Origin: Aestuariibius violaceus
GTDB lineage: Bacteria; Pseudomonadota; Alphaproteobacteria; Rhodobacterales; Rhodobacteraceae
Direction: 5' to 3'
Assembly (NCBI RefSeq): GCF_040779325.2
Contig: NZ_JBFONT020000001.1
Coordinates: 496,001 to 560,000 of the forward strand
Length of the DNA: 64,000 nucleotides
Positions 16,639 through 25,415 of this stretch are shown here, in pieces. The notes beneath the pieces are model-generated. The model saw nothing but the letters and a program-made list of their open reading frames with translations. It was not told the origin of the DNA and searched no databases. The position numbers were made by a program, and so were the translations under genes. How positions within the stretch are numbered: position 1 is the stretch's first letter; each line of letters starts with the position of its first letter.

Positions 16639-17334
16639 TCAGTCGGGTGCGAGCATATAGCCCGCCCCACGCACAGTCTGAAGATAGCGCGGTTGCTTCG
16701 GGTCCGCCTCGATCTTGCGTCGCAAACGGGTGATCTGCACATCAACAGCCCGCTCTTGTGCCTGACCATCATCACGCCCCAGCTCCTCGACCAGGCGCGT
16801 TCGGCTAAGCGGCTCGCCGGGACTTCCGGAAAAGATGCGCATAAGCTGGCTTTCCGTAGCCGTCAGCCGGACTGGATCGCTGCCTTGCCACATCTCCCCG
16901 CGCTCGATGTCATAGCGGATCTGGCCCAGGTGGATCACCTTCGGCACGCTTTGCTCAGGCTCTGTCGCCGGGACACGGCGCAGGATCGCGTTGATCCGAA
17001 GCAACAGCTCCTTCGGCTCGAAAGGCTTTGCCAGATAATCGTCTGCACCTGCCTCCAACCCGCTGATCCGCTCCTCCGTCTCTCCCTTCGCGGTCAGAAG
17101 AAGGATGGGCGTCTGCATCGTCTCACGTAGTGACCGGCAGAGCGTCAGGCCATCTTCACCGGGCATCATGACATCAAGAACGATCAGATCGAATTCCAAA
17201 CCCGAAAGCACGCGGCGCGCATGCGCGGCATCTCGTGCTGACGTGACCAAAAAGCTATTGCGCATGAGGAATTTCTGAAGAAGCCCCCTGATACGCTCGT
17301 CGTCGTCGACGATTAGCAGATGCGCCTCTTCCAT
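16639..17334 (-). CDS. petR: OmpR-family response regulator PetR
   Basis: A 231-residue response regulator with an N-terminal receiver domain (acidic pocket D10-D12, phosphoacceptor Asp54 in LIVLDVMMPGEDG, Lys103 in LAKPFEP) and a C-terminal winged-helix DNA-binding domain ending TVRGAGYMLAPD. The MarR gene 3 bases upstream identifies the pair as PetP-PetR, known from Rhodobacter capsulatus, where they lie next to petABC. Here the pair is about 15 kb from petBC. No histidine kinase gene is adjacent. GAGGAGG precedes the ATG and overlaps the petP stop region, so the two genes are coupled. Confidence 0.88.
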   Translation of the reverse strand: MEEAHLLIVDDDERIRGLLQKFLMRNSFLVTSARDAAHARRVLSGLEFDLIVLDVMMPGEDGLTLCRSLRETMQTPILLLTAKGETEERISGLEAGADDYLAKPFEPKELLLRINAILRRVPATEPEQSVPKVIHLGQIRYDIERGEMWQGSDPVRLTATESQLMRIFSGSPGEPLSRTRLVEELGRDDGQAQERAVDVQITRLRRKIEADPKQPRYLQTVRGAGYMLAPD

Positions 17335-17337
17335 AAC

Positions 17338-17844
17338 TCACTCCTCCTCACTCAAGGCATCATAACGATGCTTGAGATCCTGATCCATCATCGCCTCAAG
17401 AACGCGACGAAAGCCAGCAACCGCCTCAGGTCCCGCCGCGCGGTATGCACTTCTCATGCGGTTTCTTTGCGCGTCACTTAACTCCTGCTCAAGGAGTTGG
17501 CCGGCCTCCGTAAGGTAAAGGTGCCGCTCGCGCTTATCGCGTCGCCCGATCCGGCTGTCGACGAGACCATCGGCGACAAGCGTTCTCAAGACCCGGTTAA
17601 GCGACTGCTTCGTTACGCCGAGAATGCCAAGGAGGTTATTGACCGTCGTCCCGGGCGAGCGGTGGATGAAGTGAAGCGCACGATGATGGGCCCGCCCATA
17701 AGACTTCTCCGCGAGGATCCGGTCCGGGTCTGCGGTGAACCCGCGATAGGCAAAGAACATCGCTTCAATACCCTGCCGCAACTGCTCGTCCGTCAGAAAC
17801 AGAAGGTTCGGACTGTTAGGAGAACTGCCGTGGTCCCTCATCAC
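17338..17844 (-). CDS. petP: MarR-family regulator PetP
   Basis: A 168-residue winged-helix regulator. The helix-turn-helix lies in TVNNLLGILGVTKQSLNRVLRTLVADGLV, followed by the basic wing GRRDKRERHLYLTEAG. Helical flanks would form the dimer interface. It precedes petR by 3 bases, the arrangement of petPR in Rhodobacter. The N-terminus has ATG-ATG, and either may be used. It diverges from ilvE, with a shared intergenic region of 142 bases that contains short palindromes. Confidence 0.87.
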   Translation of the reverse strand: MMRDHGSSPNSPNLLFLTDEQLRQGIEAMFFAYRGFTADPDRILAEKSYGRAHHRALHFIHRSPGTTVNNLLGILGVTKQSLNRVLRTLVADGLVDSRIGRRDKRERHLYLTEAGQLLEQELSDAQRNRMRSAYRAAGPEAVAGFRRVLEAMMDQDLKHRYDALSEEE

Positions 17845-17939
17845 TCATTTCCTGTTCACCGTTTGCCAGAGAATACGTCAGCCTTATTGACATTCCAAGA
17901 GCGCGCTGATAGCCGAAAGCACATTTTGCGCAATTTTGT

Positions 17940-17952
17940 GTCCGATACGGAC
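17940..17952. promoter_or_regulatory. Inverted repeat in the petP-ilvE intergenic region
   Basis: GTCCG-ATA-CGGAC is a perfect 5-bp inverted repeat 34 bases upstream of the ilvE start. A second, weaker dyad, GTCAGCCTTATTGAC, lies nearer petP. Either could be an operator, possibly for PetP itself, but this is inference from position only. Confidence 0.35.
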
Positions 17953-17986
17953 CTTCCAGCGCAATGTCAGACAATGGAGAGCTTCG

Positions 17987-18853
17987 ATGACAGCCTACAA
18001 TGATCGCGACGGGAAGATATGGCTCGACGGTGATCTGGTCGATTGGAGACAGGCAAACGTCCATATTCTGACCCACGCAATGCATTATGCCTCGTCGGTG
18101 TTTGAAGGCGAGCGCGCCTATGGCGGCAAGATCTTCGAAAGCCGCAAGCATAGCGAACGTCTTCACGCCTCGGCCCGGATGATCGATTTCGAGATCCCTT
18201 GGACGGTCGATGAAATAGAAGCTGCAAAGCAGGCAGTGCTCGCGGCTAACAATCTGACTGATGCCTATGTCAGGGCAATCGCCTGGCGCGGCGCCGGAGA
18301 GGATATGGGCGTTGCTTCGGCGCGGAACCCGGTTCGCCTTGCCATCGCGGCTTGGGAATGGGGCGCCTATTATGGCGACGCCAAGCTCAAGGGCGCTAAG
18401 CTCGACATCTCGAAATGGAAGCGCCCGTCGCCCGAGACGATCCCCAGTCACGCGAAGGCGGCCGGGCTTTATATGATCTGCACGATGTCCAAGCACACAG
18501 CAGAAGCAAAGGGATGTTCGGACGCGATGATGTTCGACTACCGCGGCTATGTGGCCGAGGCGACAGGTGCGAACATCTTCTTCGTCCGCGACGGCGAGGT
18601 GCACACCCCAAAGCCCGACTGCTTCCTAAACGGGATCACCCGGCAAACGGTCATCGGCATGCTGGAGGAGCGGCAGGTCAAGGTGCACGAGCGCCATATT
18701 CTGCCCGAAGAACTGGAAGGCTTCCAGCAGTGCTGGCTGACGGGAACGGCCGCAGAGGTGACACCGGTGGGCCAGATCGGTGATTACGCCTTTGAAGTCG
18801 GTCAGCTTACGAAGGATATCTCGGAAGGCTACGAAAAGCTCGTCAGAAGCTGA
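17987..18853 (+). CDS. ilvE: Branched-chain amino acid aminotransferase
   Basis: PLP-dependent class IV aminotransferase that makes or breaks down leucine, isoleucine and valine. The 288-residue protein has HAMHYASSVFEGERAY near the N-terminus, Lys in IPSHAKAAGLYM as the likely PLP Schiff-base residue, and the family signature EATGANIFFV with the C-terminal FLNGITRQTVIGM and LTGTAAEVTPV. D-amino acid aminotransferases and aminodeoxychorismate lyases share this fold, but the motifs fit IlvE best. The ATG at 17987 follows GGAGA by eight bases; the longer frame from 17936 is rejected. A 12-bp hairpin follows the stop. Confidence 0.93.
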   Translation: MTAYNDRDGKIWLDGDLVDWRQANVHILTHAMHYASSVFEGERAYGGKIFESRKHSERLHASARMIDFEIPWTVDEIEAAKQAVLAANNLTDAYVRAIAWRGAGEDMGVASARNPVRLAIAAWEWGAYYGDAKLKGAKLDISKWKRPSPETIPSHAKAAGLYMICTMSKHTAEAKGCSDAMMFDYRGYVAEATGANIFFVRDGEVHTPKPDCFLNGITRQTVIGMLEERQVKVHERHILPEELEGFQQCWLTGTAAEVTPVGQIGDYAFEVGQLTKDISEGYEKLVRS

Positions 18854-18860
18854 GGGCTCG

Positions 18861-18887
18861 GTCTTGGCCACCTGAGGTGGTCAAGAC
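18861..18887 (+). terminator. Hairpin after ilvE, possible terminator
   Basis: GTCTTGGCCACC pairs with GGTGGTCAAGAC (one G-T pair) around a TGA loop, starting eight bases after the ilvE stop. No T run follows, so it may end transcription inefficiently or protect the 3' end. Confidence 0.55.
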
Positions 18888-19533
18888 GGTCACGTCATAC
18901 GGGCGCAATTCGAAACCTGCAGCCAGTTTCAGTTTGGCTGTGTTTCGAACATCCTGCCTCCTCGAGACGTCCCCCCCAGTCCGCGCGGATCCTCAACCTC
19001 TCGCACGCCACAAATTTCGGACACATCTCCGGTTAGGAGCGGAGAGCCGTCAGCGCCCTCGAGCAGGGCATCGCCAAGACTGGCCCCCGCAAAGAGAATA
19101 AAGACCCCCGTGAGCGCCTACTTCAAGGACGTCAAAGAGACGCCCGCGCATGGGCAAAGTATGGATCACTCACGGCCACACAGTCATCAATCAACCAATT
19201 ATATCTCAACAAAGAATCCCGATAGATACAGGCGCCCACTCGACTGGGCAGCCTGCCATCGCGCAACCAAACTCCGGCTCGGTCGAACTCTCGACAGCGT
19301 ATCAGCGCCACTCAGTCTTAGTTAACGGCAACGGCACATTAATCGGCATGCCGGTTTCCCGAGCGACGACAAATTGAGCTTCTAGCCAAAATGGCGGAAT
19401 CGTGCCGCCATCGGGACAGGTGCATTTGCTAGGTCGGATCAAAGCGGCTAGCGATGGCGCAAGACACATCCAAGAAATGGGACGTCATCCGGGCGATCCC
19501 GTCATCTTAACCCATATATGGTGGGACCGACCG
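18888..19533. other. Long non-coding leader upstream of the sugar transferase
   Basis: About 650 bases without a credible gene; the short open frames lack ribosome sites and family resemblance. The stretch from about 19150 to 19390 is visibly more AT-rich than its neighbours. It contains two dyads: ATGGCGG-N7-CCGCCAT (19391-19411) and CCATATATGG (19512-19521), the second only 12 bases before the sugar-transferase ATG. Confidence 0.55.
19391..19411. promoter_or_regulatory. Inverted repeat ATGGCGG-N7-CCGCCAT
   Basis: A perfect 7-bp inverted repeat with a 7-base centre, 123 bases upstream of the sugar transferase. It could be an operator or a hairpin in the leader. No regulator is assigned. Confidence 0.35.
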
Positions 19534-20220
19534 ATGAGTGATGTGAACATTTACGCGAATCGTGACGCTCAACCCGAAATTCTTGCCGAGCGGATCGAAC
19601 CAGGTGTTGGTTTCTACGCGGCTTATGGAAAGCGGCTGCTCGATATTCTTCTGGCCGTGATCTTGCTGCCCGTCTTCTTGCTGCCGATCGCGATCGCATG
19701 CTGGATTGTAAGCAGAGATGGTGGTCCAGCCCTCTTCGGCCACGTTCGTGTCGGGCAGTCGGGTCGCAAGTTTCGCTGCTGGAAGATCAGATCGATGGTC
19801 GTCGACGCGGACAGGCGTCTTGAAGAGCATCTTCGCGAAAACCCGGAAGCCGCGGAAGAGTGGGCTAGGGATTTCAAACTGCTTAACGATCCGCGGATCA
19901 CGCCGCTTGGGAATTTCCTGCGCAAAAGCAGCTTGGATGAGCTGCCCCAGATCTGGAACGTTATCACCGGCGAGATGAGCTTTGTCGGCCCACGGCCCAT
20001 TGTCGAAGCAGAGCTCGAGAAATACGGCAACCAAAGGGACGCCTATCTTGCAGCAGTGCCGGGCGTGACGGGCCTGTGGCAGGTGTCTGGCAGAAACGAT
20101 ATCTCGTACGAGACTCGGGTCGCGCTTGACATGGAATACCTGCAAAATCGCAGTTTCCTGAATGATCTCAAGATCATGGCCTCGACGGCCTCGGCCATGA
20201 TCCGGCAATCCGGTCGATAA
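19534..20220 (+). CDS. ExoY-like polyprenyl-phosphate sugar-1-phosphate transferase
   Basis: A 228-residue bacterial sugar transferase that starts exopolysaccharide or O-chain synthesis by moving a sugar-1-phosphate from UDP-sugar to undecaprenyl phosphate on the inner membrane. One membrane segment (about 35-59) is followed by the cytoplasmic catalytic part: FGHVRVGQSGRKF, WKIRSM, LRKSSLDELPQIWNV, SFVGPRP, and PGVTGLWQVSGRNDIS. The size matches ExoY of Sinorhizobium meliloti rather than the longer WbaP type. No other polysaccharide genes are near, so it stands alone behind a long leader. The start at 19534 has no strong ribosome site; an earlier in-frame ATG at 19402 exists but its extension looks non-coding. 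Confidence 0.88.
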   Translation: MSDVNIYANRDAQPEILAERIEPGVGFYAAYGKRLLDILLAVILLPVFLLPIAIACWIVSRDGGPALFGHVRVGQSGRKFRCWKIRSMVVDADRRLEEHLRENPEAAEEWARDFKLLNDPRITPLGNFLRKSSLDELPQIWNVITGEMSFVGPRPIVEAELEKYGNQRDAYLAAVPGVTGLWQVSGRNDISYETRVALDMEYLQNRSFLNDLKIMASTASAMIRQSGR

Positions 20221-20229
20221 CGGAAAAGA

Positions 20230-20260
20230 CTTGTCGCGCCGACCGATCCGGCGCGGCAAG
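20230..20260 (+). terminator. Hairpin after the sugar transferase
   Basis: CTTGTCGCGCCG pairs with CGGCGCGGCAAG over 12 bp (one G-T pair) around ACCGATC, starting nine bases after the stop. It has no T run but is a strong stem in the right place. From here to 20494 I see no gene. Confidence 0.6.
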
Positions 20261-20494
20261 ACCTCCGACTTCTCGCGCTGCTCCTTCGTGCCTCATGTCA
20301 GGAAAAGCGAAGCAGTATCTAAGTGGACCTCTTCGACTGCTTCAAACTCTACGCTCTCACAGTCGAGACGCTTGAGCGGAGCCTCTCGTGGCTCGGCAAG
20401 ATGGCGCTCCGGATCGAAGGAGACTTCGGAGGACGGTCCCGGTCCGCTCTCTTATCTGCACCGCTGTACAAGCTGACGGAGCAACTCCGTACAC

Positions 20495-21121
20495 TCATTC
20501 GACCCCTCTTAGCCACGTCGCAATCAGTTCCGAATGCCCCTCTTTCAGTCGCTCGACTGGAAAGTGTTCATCGAGATCGTCAAAAGTCGCGAACATCTCG
20601 CGGGATAATGACAGGGTGACGATCGGGCCGAAAACGATATGGAAAAAGACCTCACGATCCAGATGACGCAGCTGCCCAGTGTCTGTACCCTCATCGAGAA
20701 TGCGGCCCAATAGAGCCTGCTGGGGGATGAGATAGTCTTGGTGGAAAGCCTGCGCCACGCTGGGAAATGTGCGGGAAACTTCAGCGATCAATGGCGACAT
20801 ACGACCAACCGGCGAAGCGACGATGCTGTCGTAAAGCGTAGAAATCGCACGCTCCAGTTTCTCAATCGGTTTGAGTTCACTGGTCTCGACGAGGGCCTCG
20901 AGATCATCGAGAGCCGACGCATAGCCGCGCGTGATGCAAGCGGCGAAGAGATCGTCCTTTCCCGGAAAGTGATGGTAAAGGCTCGCCTTTGTGACTCCGC
21001 AGGCATTCGCGACCGCGCTCATCGAGGTACCTGCGAAGCCGTTCTCTAGAAACAGGGACGTGGCGATCTCGACGATCTCGATCCGCCGCGCCGTACTCGT
21101 ACTTTCTTTCGTTCCCGGCAT
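20495..21121 (-). CDS. TetR-family repressor of the RND efflux operon
   Basis: A 208-residue TetR/AcrR regulator. The N-terminal helix-turn-helix is clear in IVEIATSLFLENGFAGTSMS followed by GVTKASLYHHFPGKDDLF; the rest is a variable, helical ligand-binding domain with a TetR_C-type ending. The ATG at 21121 (MPGTKESTS) is chosen over a longer frame because the extension would cover the operator and the efflux promoter. It diverges from the efflux genes with 76 bases between, and a perfect dyad lies in that gap, the standard arrangement for local repression relieved by an efflux substrate. Confidence 0.9.
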   Translation of the reverse strand: MPGTKESTSTARRIEIVEIATSLFLENGFAGTSMSAVANACGVTKASLYHHFPGKDDLFAACITRGYASALDDLEALVETSELKPIEKLERAISTLYDSIVASPVGRMSPLIAEVSRTFPSVAQAFHQDYLIPQQALLGRILDEGTDTGQLRHLDREVFFHIVFGPIVTLSLSREMFATFDDLDEHFPVERLKEGHSELIATWLRGVE

Positions 21122-21150
21122 TGACCTATCCGTCCCTACATCTATCTGCC

Positions 21151-21168
21151 CAACCGAATGGTCGGTTG
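21151..21168. promoter_or_regulatory. Probable TetR operator
   Basis: CAACCGA-ATGG-TCGGTTG, a perfect 7-bp dyad around four bases, lies midway between the TetR gene and the efflux operon. The AACCG/CGGTT half-sites resemble those of many TetR-type operators. Confidence 0.7.
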
Positions 21169-21197
21169 ACTGCTCTCGGGTCAGATAAGGTTTGAGG

Positions 21198-22268
21198 ATG
21201 AACATGCAACAATGGGTCGTCTCCGTCGGAGGTCTTCTAGCTGCTTTGGCTTCCGGACTGGCCGTATCGGCAAATGAGCAGGAGGTTGCCGCGCCAATCT
21301 ATGTTCGAACCGAATTGGTGAGCGCTCCAGGCGAAAGCGTTGAACGCCAGTTCTTCGGTCGGGTCGCAGCGCAGGACACTGTGTCGCTTGCGTTCGAGGT
21401 CGGTGGAGAGCTCACCAAGCTCAACGCGCTTGAGGGAACGTCGGTCTCAGCAGGAACGATCCTGGCCGAACTAGACGTCGACCCATTCGAGCGGGCAGTG
21501 GAGCGAGCCGAACTTCAACTTGCACAGGCAACTCGCGACGTGGAGCGGACCCTCATACTCGCTGAGCGAAATGTGGCCTCAGAAGTTGGCGCCGAGAACG
21601 CAGAAACGGCCCGAGACTTGGCAGAGGTCGCCTTGCGCGATGCGCGGGCCGCCTTGGCAGATGCACGTATCGTCGCGCCTTTCGACGGTTTGATCGCAGA
21701 CCGTATTGCAAGTGCCTACACAATCGTCGAGCCGGGCCAGCCGATCCTACGCCTGCACGACATGTCCGAGATCCGCGTCGAGTTCGATCTTCCCGAACGG
21801 TTGCTGCGACAGGTCGGTGACCCTGAGCGCGTCAGCTTTGTCGGCCTGCGCCCAGGCGATGATGCCGAGCTTTCCCTGGAATTTCGAGAGTTCCGGGTCG
21901 AGACAGGCCCGATCGGGCAAAGCTATACGTTGTCACTGGCCATTACGGGCGACAACCTCCCCAGGCTCCTTCCGGGCCAGACGATGATCGTTCGCGCCGC
22001 TGTGCCCAATCCAGATCCGCGTCCCGCTCTACCTGCGAGTGCAATTGCAACGTCACCCGATGGACGCCAGATCGTCGTGGCGGTCGAGGCAGACGGCAAC
22101 GGTCTGGTTGCCCGCCATATCGAAGTCGACGTCGAAGCGCCGCGCGGCAGCGTGTTGCTTGTCGCCGGGCTTGAGCCCGACACCGAGATCGTCGCGGTCG
22201 GCGCTCATGCAGTTCCAGATGGAGCGCGCTTGGTGCGCTACCCCGGGCTTGTTCAAGGGACGGAGTAA
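21198..22268 (+). CDS. RND efflux periplasmic adaptor (membrane fusion protein)
   Basis: Periplasmic adaptor that links the inner-membrane RND pump to an outer-membrane channel. After a signal peptide (GGLLAALASGLAVSA) come the split lipoyl half-motifs (VSLAFEVGGELTKLNALEGTSVSAGTILAELD and DARIVAPFDGLIADRIASAYTIVEPGQPIL) on each side of an alpha hairpin (ERAELQLAQATRDVERTLIL), then the beta-barrel and membrane-proximal domains. The protein is about 357 residues. The start is ambiguous: ATG at 21198, ATG at 21204 with GAGG upstream, or TTG at 21192. Three bases separate it from the pump gene. Confidence 0.9.
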   Translation: MNMQQWVVSVGGLLAALASGLAVSANEQEVAAPIYVRTELVSAPGESVERQFFGRVAAQDTVSLAFEVGGELTKLNALEGTSVSAGTILAELDVDPFERAVERAELQLAQATRDVERTLILAERNVASEVGAENAETARDLAEVALRDARAALADARIVAPFDGLIADRIASAYTIVEPGQPILRLHDMSEIRVEFDLPERLLRQVGDPERVSFVGLRPGDDAELSLEFREFRVETGPIGQSYTLSLAITGDNLPRLLPGQTMIVRAAVPNPDPRPALPASAIATSPDGRQIVVAVEADGNGLVARHIEVDVEAPRGSVLLVAGLEPDTEIVAVGAHAVPDGARLVRYPGLVQGTE

Positions 22269-22271
22269 GCC

Positions 22272-25200
22272 ATGCAGATCGCCCGTCTCTCTATCGAAAA
22301 GCCGCTCTATACATGGCTTCTGATCCTGTTTTGCATCTTCGGCGGTGCTGCCGGATACCTGAGCGTGGGCAAACTGGAAGACCCAGTTTTCACACTCAAA
22401 TCTGCTTTGGTCATTACCCCCTATCCCGGCGCAACCGCCGATGAGGTCGCGATTGAGGTCTCCGAAGTTCTGGAAGCTGAATTGCAGCAAATGGACGAGG
22501 TCGACACCATCACGTCGTCCAATCGGCCCGGGATCTCGGTCATCGAGATTGAGGTACGCGATACATTCGACGGCACCGAACTGCCACAGATCTGGGACGA
22601 CATGCGTGATCGGGTCGCCGACGCCCTACCGGACCTGCCGCCAGGCGCTTTGCCGCCGACGGTGAACGACAGCTTCGGGGATGTGTATGGTCTGCTCTAC
22701 GCGGTGAGCGCCACGGGTTACTCGGATGCGGATATCTGGGACATCGCGACGTTCCTTCGGCGAGAGCTGCTCACAGTGCCTGGGGTAGCTAATGCAGAGG
22801 CGCTCGGCCTGCCCGAGGAAGCAATCTTCGTTGAACCTTCTAGTGCCACCCTGACCGAGTTGGGCATACCGCCCAGCGCGCTTCTGGGTGCCGTTTCATC
22901 TGCCGACGATGTCAGTCCAACCGGAGCGTTGGATGTCGGCCGCATAGATTTACGCACGGAAGCACCCGCCACCGATGATAGCGTGACAGAGATCGGCGCA
23001 CTAACCTTCGGATTTGCGGGCGAGGTGCTAAATCTCCTCGATGTGGCCGAAGTGAGCCGTGGCCGCGTCGACCATCCCAGTCAGATCATAAGGCACAATG
23101 GGACCGAAGCGTTTACACTCGGCGTCGCCGGTTTGACCTCTGAAAACATCGTAACGGTCGGAGCTGCTATCGAAGCCCGCTTGGCCGAAGTCGCGCCGCT
23201 TTTGCCCGCCGGTGTTACCGTCGAGCCGGTCTATGAACAGCACCGGGTCGTGGCAGAGGCAAACGATGCCTTTCTCGTAAGCCTTGCCATGTCAGTCAGC
23301 GTGGTGATTGGCGTCCTTGCTCTTTTCATGGGCTGGCGCGCGGCGATCGTTGTTGGCGGATCGCTGCTTTTGACGGTCAGCTTCACGTTCTTCTTCATGA
23401 ACATCTTCGATATCAAGGTCGAGCGGATCAGCCTCGGCGCGCTCATCATTGCCATGGGGATGCTCGTGGACAACGCCATCGTGGTGGCCGAGGGCATGCA
23501 GGTTCAGATGCGCCGCGGGCGCAGCGCCAAAGACGCAGCCGCCGAGGTTGCCCGGCGCACGCAAGTGCCGCTACTTGGCGCTACGGTGATAGGGATTCTG
23601 GCCTTTGCAGGGATCGGCCTGAGCCCCGACAGCTCCGGCGAGTTTCTGTTCACACTCTTTGCCGTGATCGGCATCTCGCTTCTGTTGTCATGGCTCTTGG
23701 CCGTCACAGTGACACCGCTGCTGGCGAGCTACTTCTTCCGAACCCAACCTCAAACCGGTGTCAAAGACCCCTATGACACTCTGTTTTTCCGCGCCTACGG
23801 CAAGCTTGTTCGCGGGGCGCTTCGCTTGCGGGTGCTGGTCGTCATCGGGCTGGTCGGCGCCTTCATGGCTGGCGGCAGTGCGATGGGGCTGGTGAAGCAG
23901 CAGTTCTTTCCGCCAGCTACAACGCCGCTGGTCTACCTCAATTACATGGCCGCCCAGGGAACCACCATCAACGCAGCGGCGGATGATCTAGCCCTGCTGG
24001 AGACGTGGTTGCTTGACCGAGAGGATGTCGAGGCTGTCACGACAACCGTCGGCGGAGCTATGACCCGATTCCTGCTGACCTATACGCCAGAGGATCCCAA
24101 CCCCGCCTATGGGCAGATCATTGTTCGTGTCGCCGATCACACTCAGATCCCGGTGCTTCGAGATGAGCTTGCGACATATGCCGTCGAAACAGTTCCCTGG
24201 GCAGAGACACGCGTTCAACAGATCATCTACGGTCCGCCTGTGGGAGCAGATGTGGAAGTCCGGCTAAGCGGGCCAGATAGCGACGTGCTGCGCCAGCTCG
24301 CAGCCCAGGCTCAGACGATTTTCGAGACCGAAACCGATCTTCTCATGGTCGAGCGGACTGATTGGCGCGAGCCCGAACTGGTCACCCGACCGATCTTCGC
24401 CTCTGACCGCGCTCAGGCACTCGGCATCACACGGGCCGACGTGGCGCAAGCCATTGCGCTGGCCAGCGATGGTGTCCAAGCGGGTATCCTGAGAGAGACG
24501 GACAGGCTCATTCCGATCGTCATCCGCACGCCGCGTGAGGAACAGATCGCCGGGGCAGAACTGTACGATCAGCCGATCTATGCCCCCTCGACCGAGCGGT
24601 TCTACAGCCTCAGCCAAGTCGTCGACGGGTTCAACGTCATTGCCCGCGACACGCTCATCCAACGCCGTGACCGCGTTCCAACCATCAGCGTCCAGGCCTT
24701 TACCGTGCCCGACGTGTTGCCGCCACAGGCCTTTGTCGAGGTGCGCAGCGCCATCGAAGCGATGGAGCTTCCGCCAGGCTATCGGATGGAGTGGGGCGGC
24801 GAGTTTGAAAGCGCCTCGACCGCTCAGGCAAGCTTGGGGCGGCAGATGCCGCTTGCCTTTGGATCGATGTTCCTGATCACACTGCTCCTCTTTGGCAAGC
24901 TGCGCCAAACGCTCGTGATCTGGACTGTCGTCCCCATGGCCGTGACCGGCGTGGGTCTTGGCCTTCTCTACACCGGGCTGCCTTTCAGCTTTACGGCTCT
25001 TCTCGGCCTGCTGAGCCTGTCCGGTATGCTTATCAAGAACGCCATCGTTCTTGTCGAGGAAATCGACGCCCAGAAGCAGGAAGAAGGGCTCTCGCAAACC
25101 GACGCGATCGTGACCGCCTCGGTCAGCCGTCTGCGCCCGGTGATCCTGGCTGCTGGAACGACCATCCTGGGCATGGTGCCGCTTCTGTCGGACGCATTCT

Positions 25201-25406
25201 TCGCATCCATGGCGGTGACGATCATGGCCGGGCTCGGCTTCGCCTCCATCCTGACACTCATCGGCGTACCGGCCATCTATCACACCTATCTCCGAAAAGA
25301 ACGGCGGGCCGAAATGAAAGCCAAGACGGAAGCCGCAACTCAGCATCATCATGAGCGGGAGACTTCAGCAGAATCCCCGGACCAACTCAAGGTTGCCGCG
25401 GAATAG
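22272..25406 (+). CDS. RND multidrug efflux transporter (AcrB/HAE1 class)
   Basis: A 1044-residue inner-membrane proton-driven pump. It shows the duplicated RND plan: one N-terminal helix, a large periplasmic loop, six helices, then the same again. The TM4 proton-relay segment reads GMLVDNAIVVAEG with Asp400 and Asn401, where AcrB has two aspartates; the single-Asp form is common in related pumps. PGATADEVAIEV, the periplasmic porter repeats and LIGVPAIYHTYLRKE at the C-terminus also fit. No outer-membrane channel gene follows, so a TolC from elsewhere must complete the pump. The substrate cannot be predicted. Confidence 0.93.
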   Translation: MQIARLSIEKPLYTWLLILFCIFGGAAGYLSVGKLEDPVFTLKSALVITPYPGATADEVAIEVSEVLEAELQQMDEVDTITSSNRPGISVIEIEVRDTFDGTELPQIWDDMRDRVADALPDLPPGALPPTVNDSFGDVYGLLYAVSATGYSDADIWDIATFLRRELLTVPGVANAEALGLPEEAIFVEPSSATLTELGIPPSALLGAVSSADDVSPTGALDVGRIDLRTEAPATDDSVTEIGALTFGFAGEVLNLLDVAEVSRGRVDHPSQIIRHNGTEAFTLGVAGLTSENIVTVGAAIEARLAEVAPLLPAGVTVEPVYEQHRVVAEANDAFLVSLAMSVSVVIGVLALFMGWRAAIVVGGSLLLTVSFTFFFMNIFDIKVERISLGALIIAMGMLVDNAIVVAEGMQVQMRRGRSAKDAAAEVARRTQVPLLGATVIGILAFAGIGLSPDSSGEFLFTLFAVIGISLLLSWLLAVTVTPLLASYFFRTQPQTGVKDPYDTLFFRAYGKLVRGALRLRVLVVIGLVGAFMAGGSAMGLVKQQFFPPATTPLVYLNYMAAQGTTINAAADDLALLETWLLDREDVEAVTTTVGGAMTRFLLTYTPEDPNPAYGQIIVRVADHTQIPVLRDELATYAVETVPWAETRVQQIIYGPPVGADVEVRLSGPDSDVLRQLAAQAQTIFETETDLLMVERTDWREPELVTRPIFASDRAQALGITRADVAQAIALASDGVQAGILRETDRLIPIVIRTPREEQIAGAELYDQPIYAPSTERFYSLSQVVDGFNVIARDTLIQRRDRVPTISVQAFTVPDVLPPQAFVEVRSAIEAMELPPGYRMEWGGEFESASTAQASLGRQMPLAFGSMFLITLLLFGKLRQTLVIWTVVPMAVTGVGLGLLYTGLPFSFTALLGLLSLSGMLIKNAIVLVEEIDAQKQEEGLSQTDAIVTASVSRLRPVILAAGTTILGMVPLLSDAFFASMAVTIMAGLGFASILTLIGVPAIYHTYLRKERRAEMKAKTEAATQHHHERETSAESPDQLKVAAE

Positions 25407-25415
25407 GAGGCGCAG

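Noticed and set aside
18877..19377. Small open frames of 60-75 codons in the leader of the sugar transferase
   Set aside because: Overlapping frames, no ribosome sites, no known family; treated as non-coding.
20323..20619. 98-codon plus-strand frame at the 3' side of the TetR gene
   Set aside because: Runs antisense into the TetR coding region and lacks a ribosome site or motifs.
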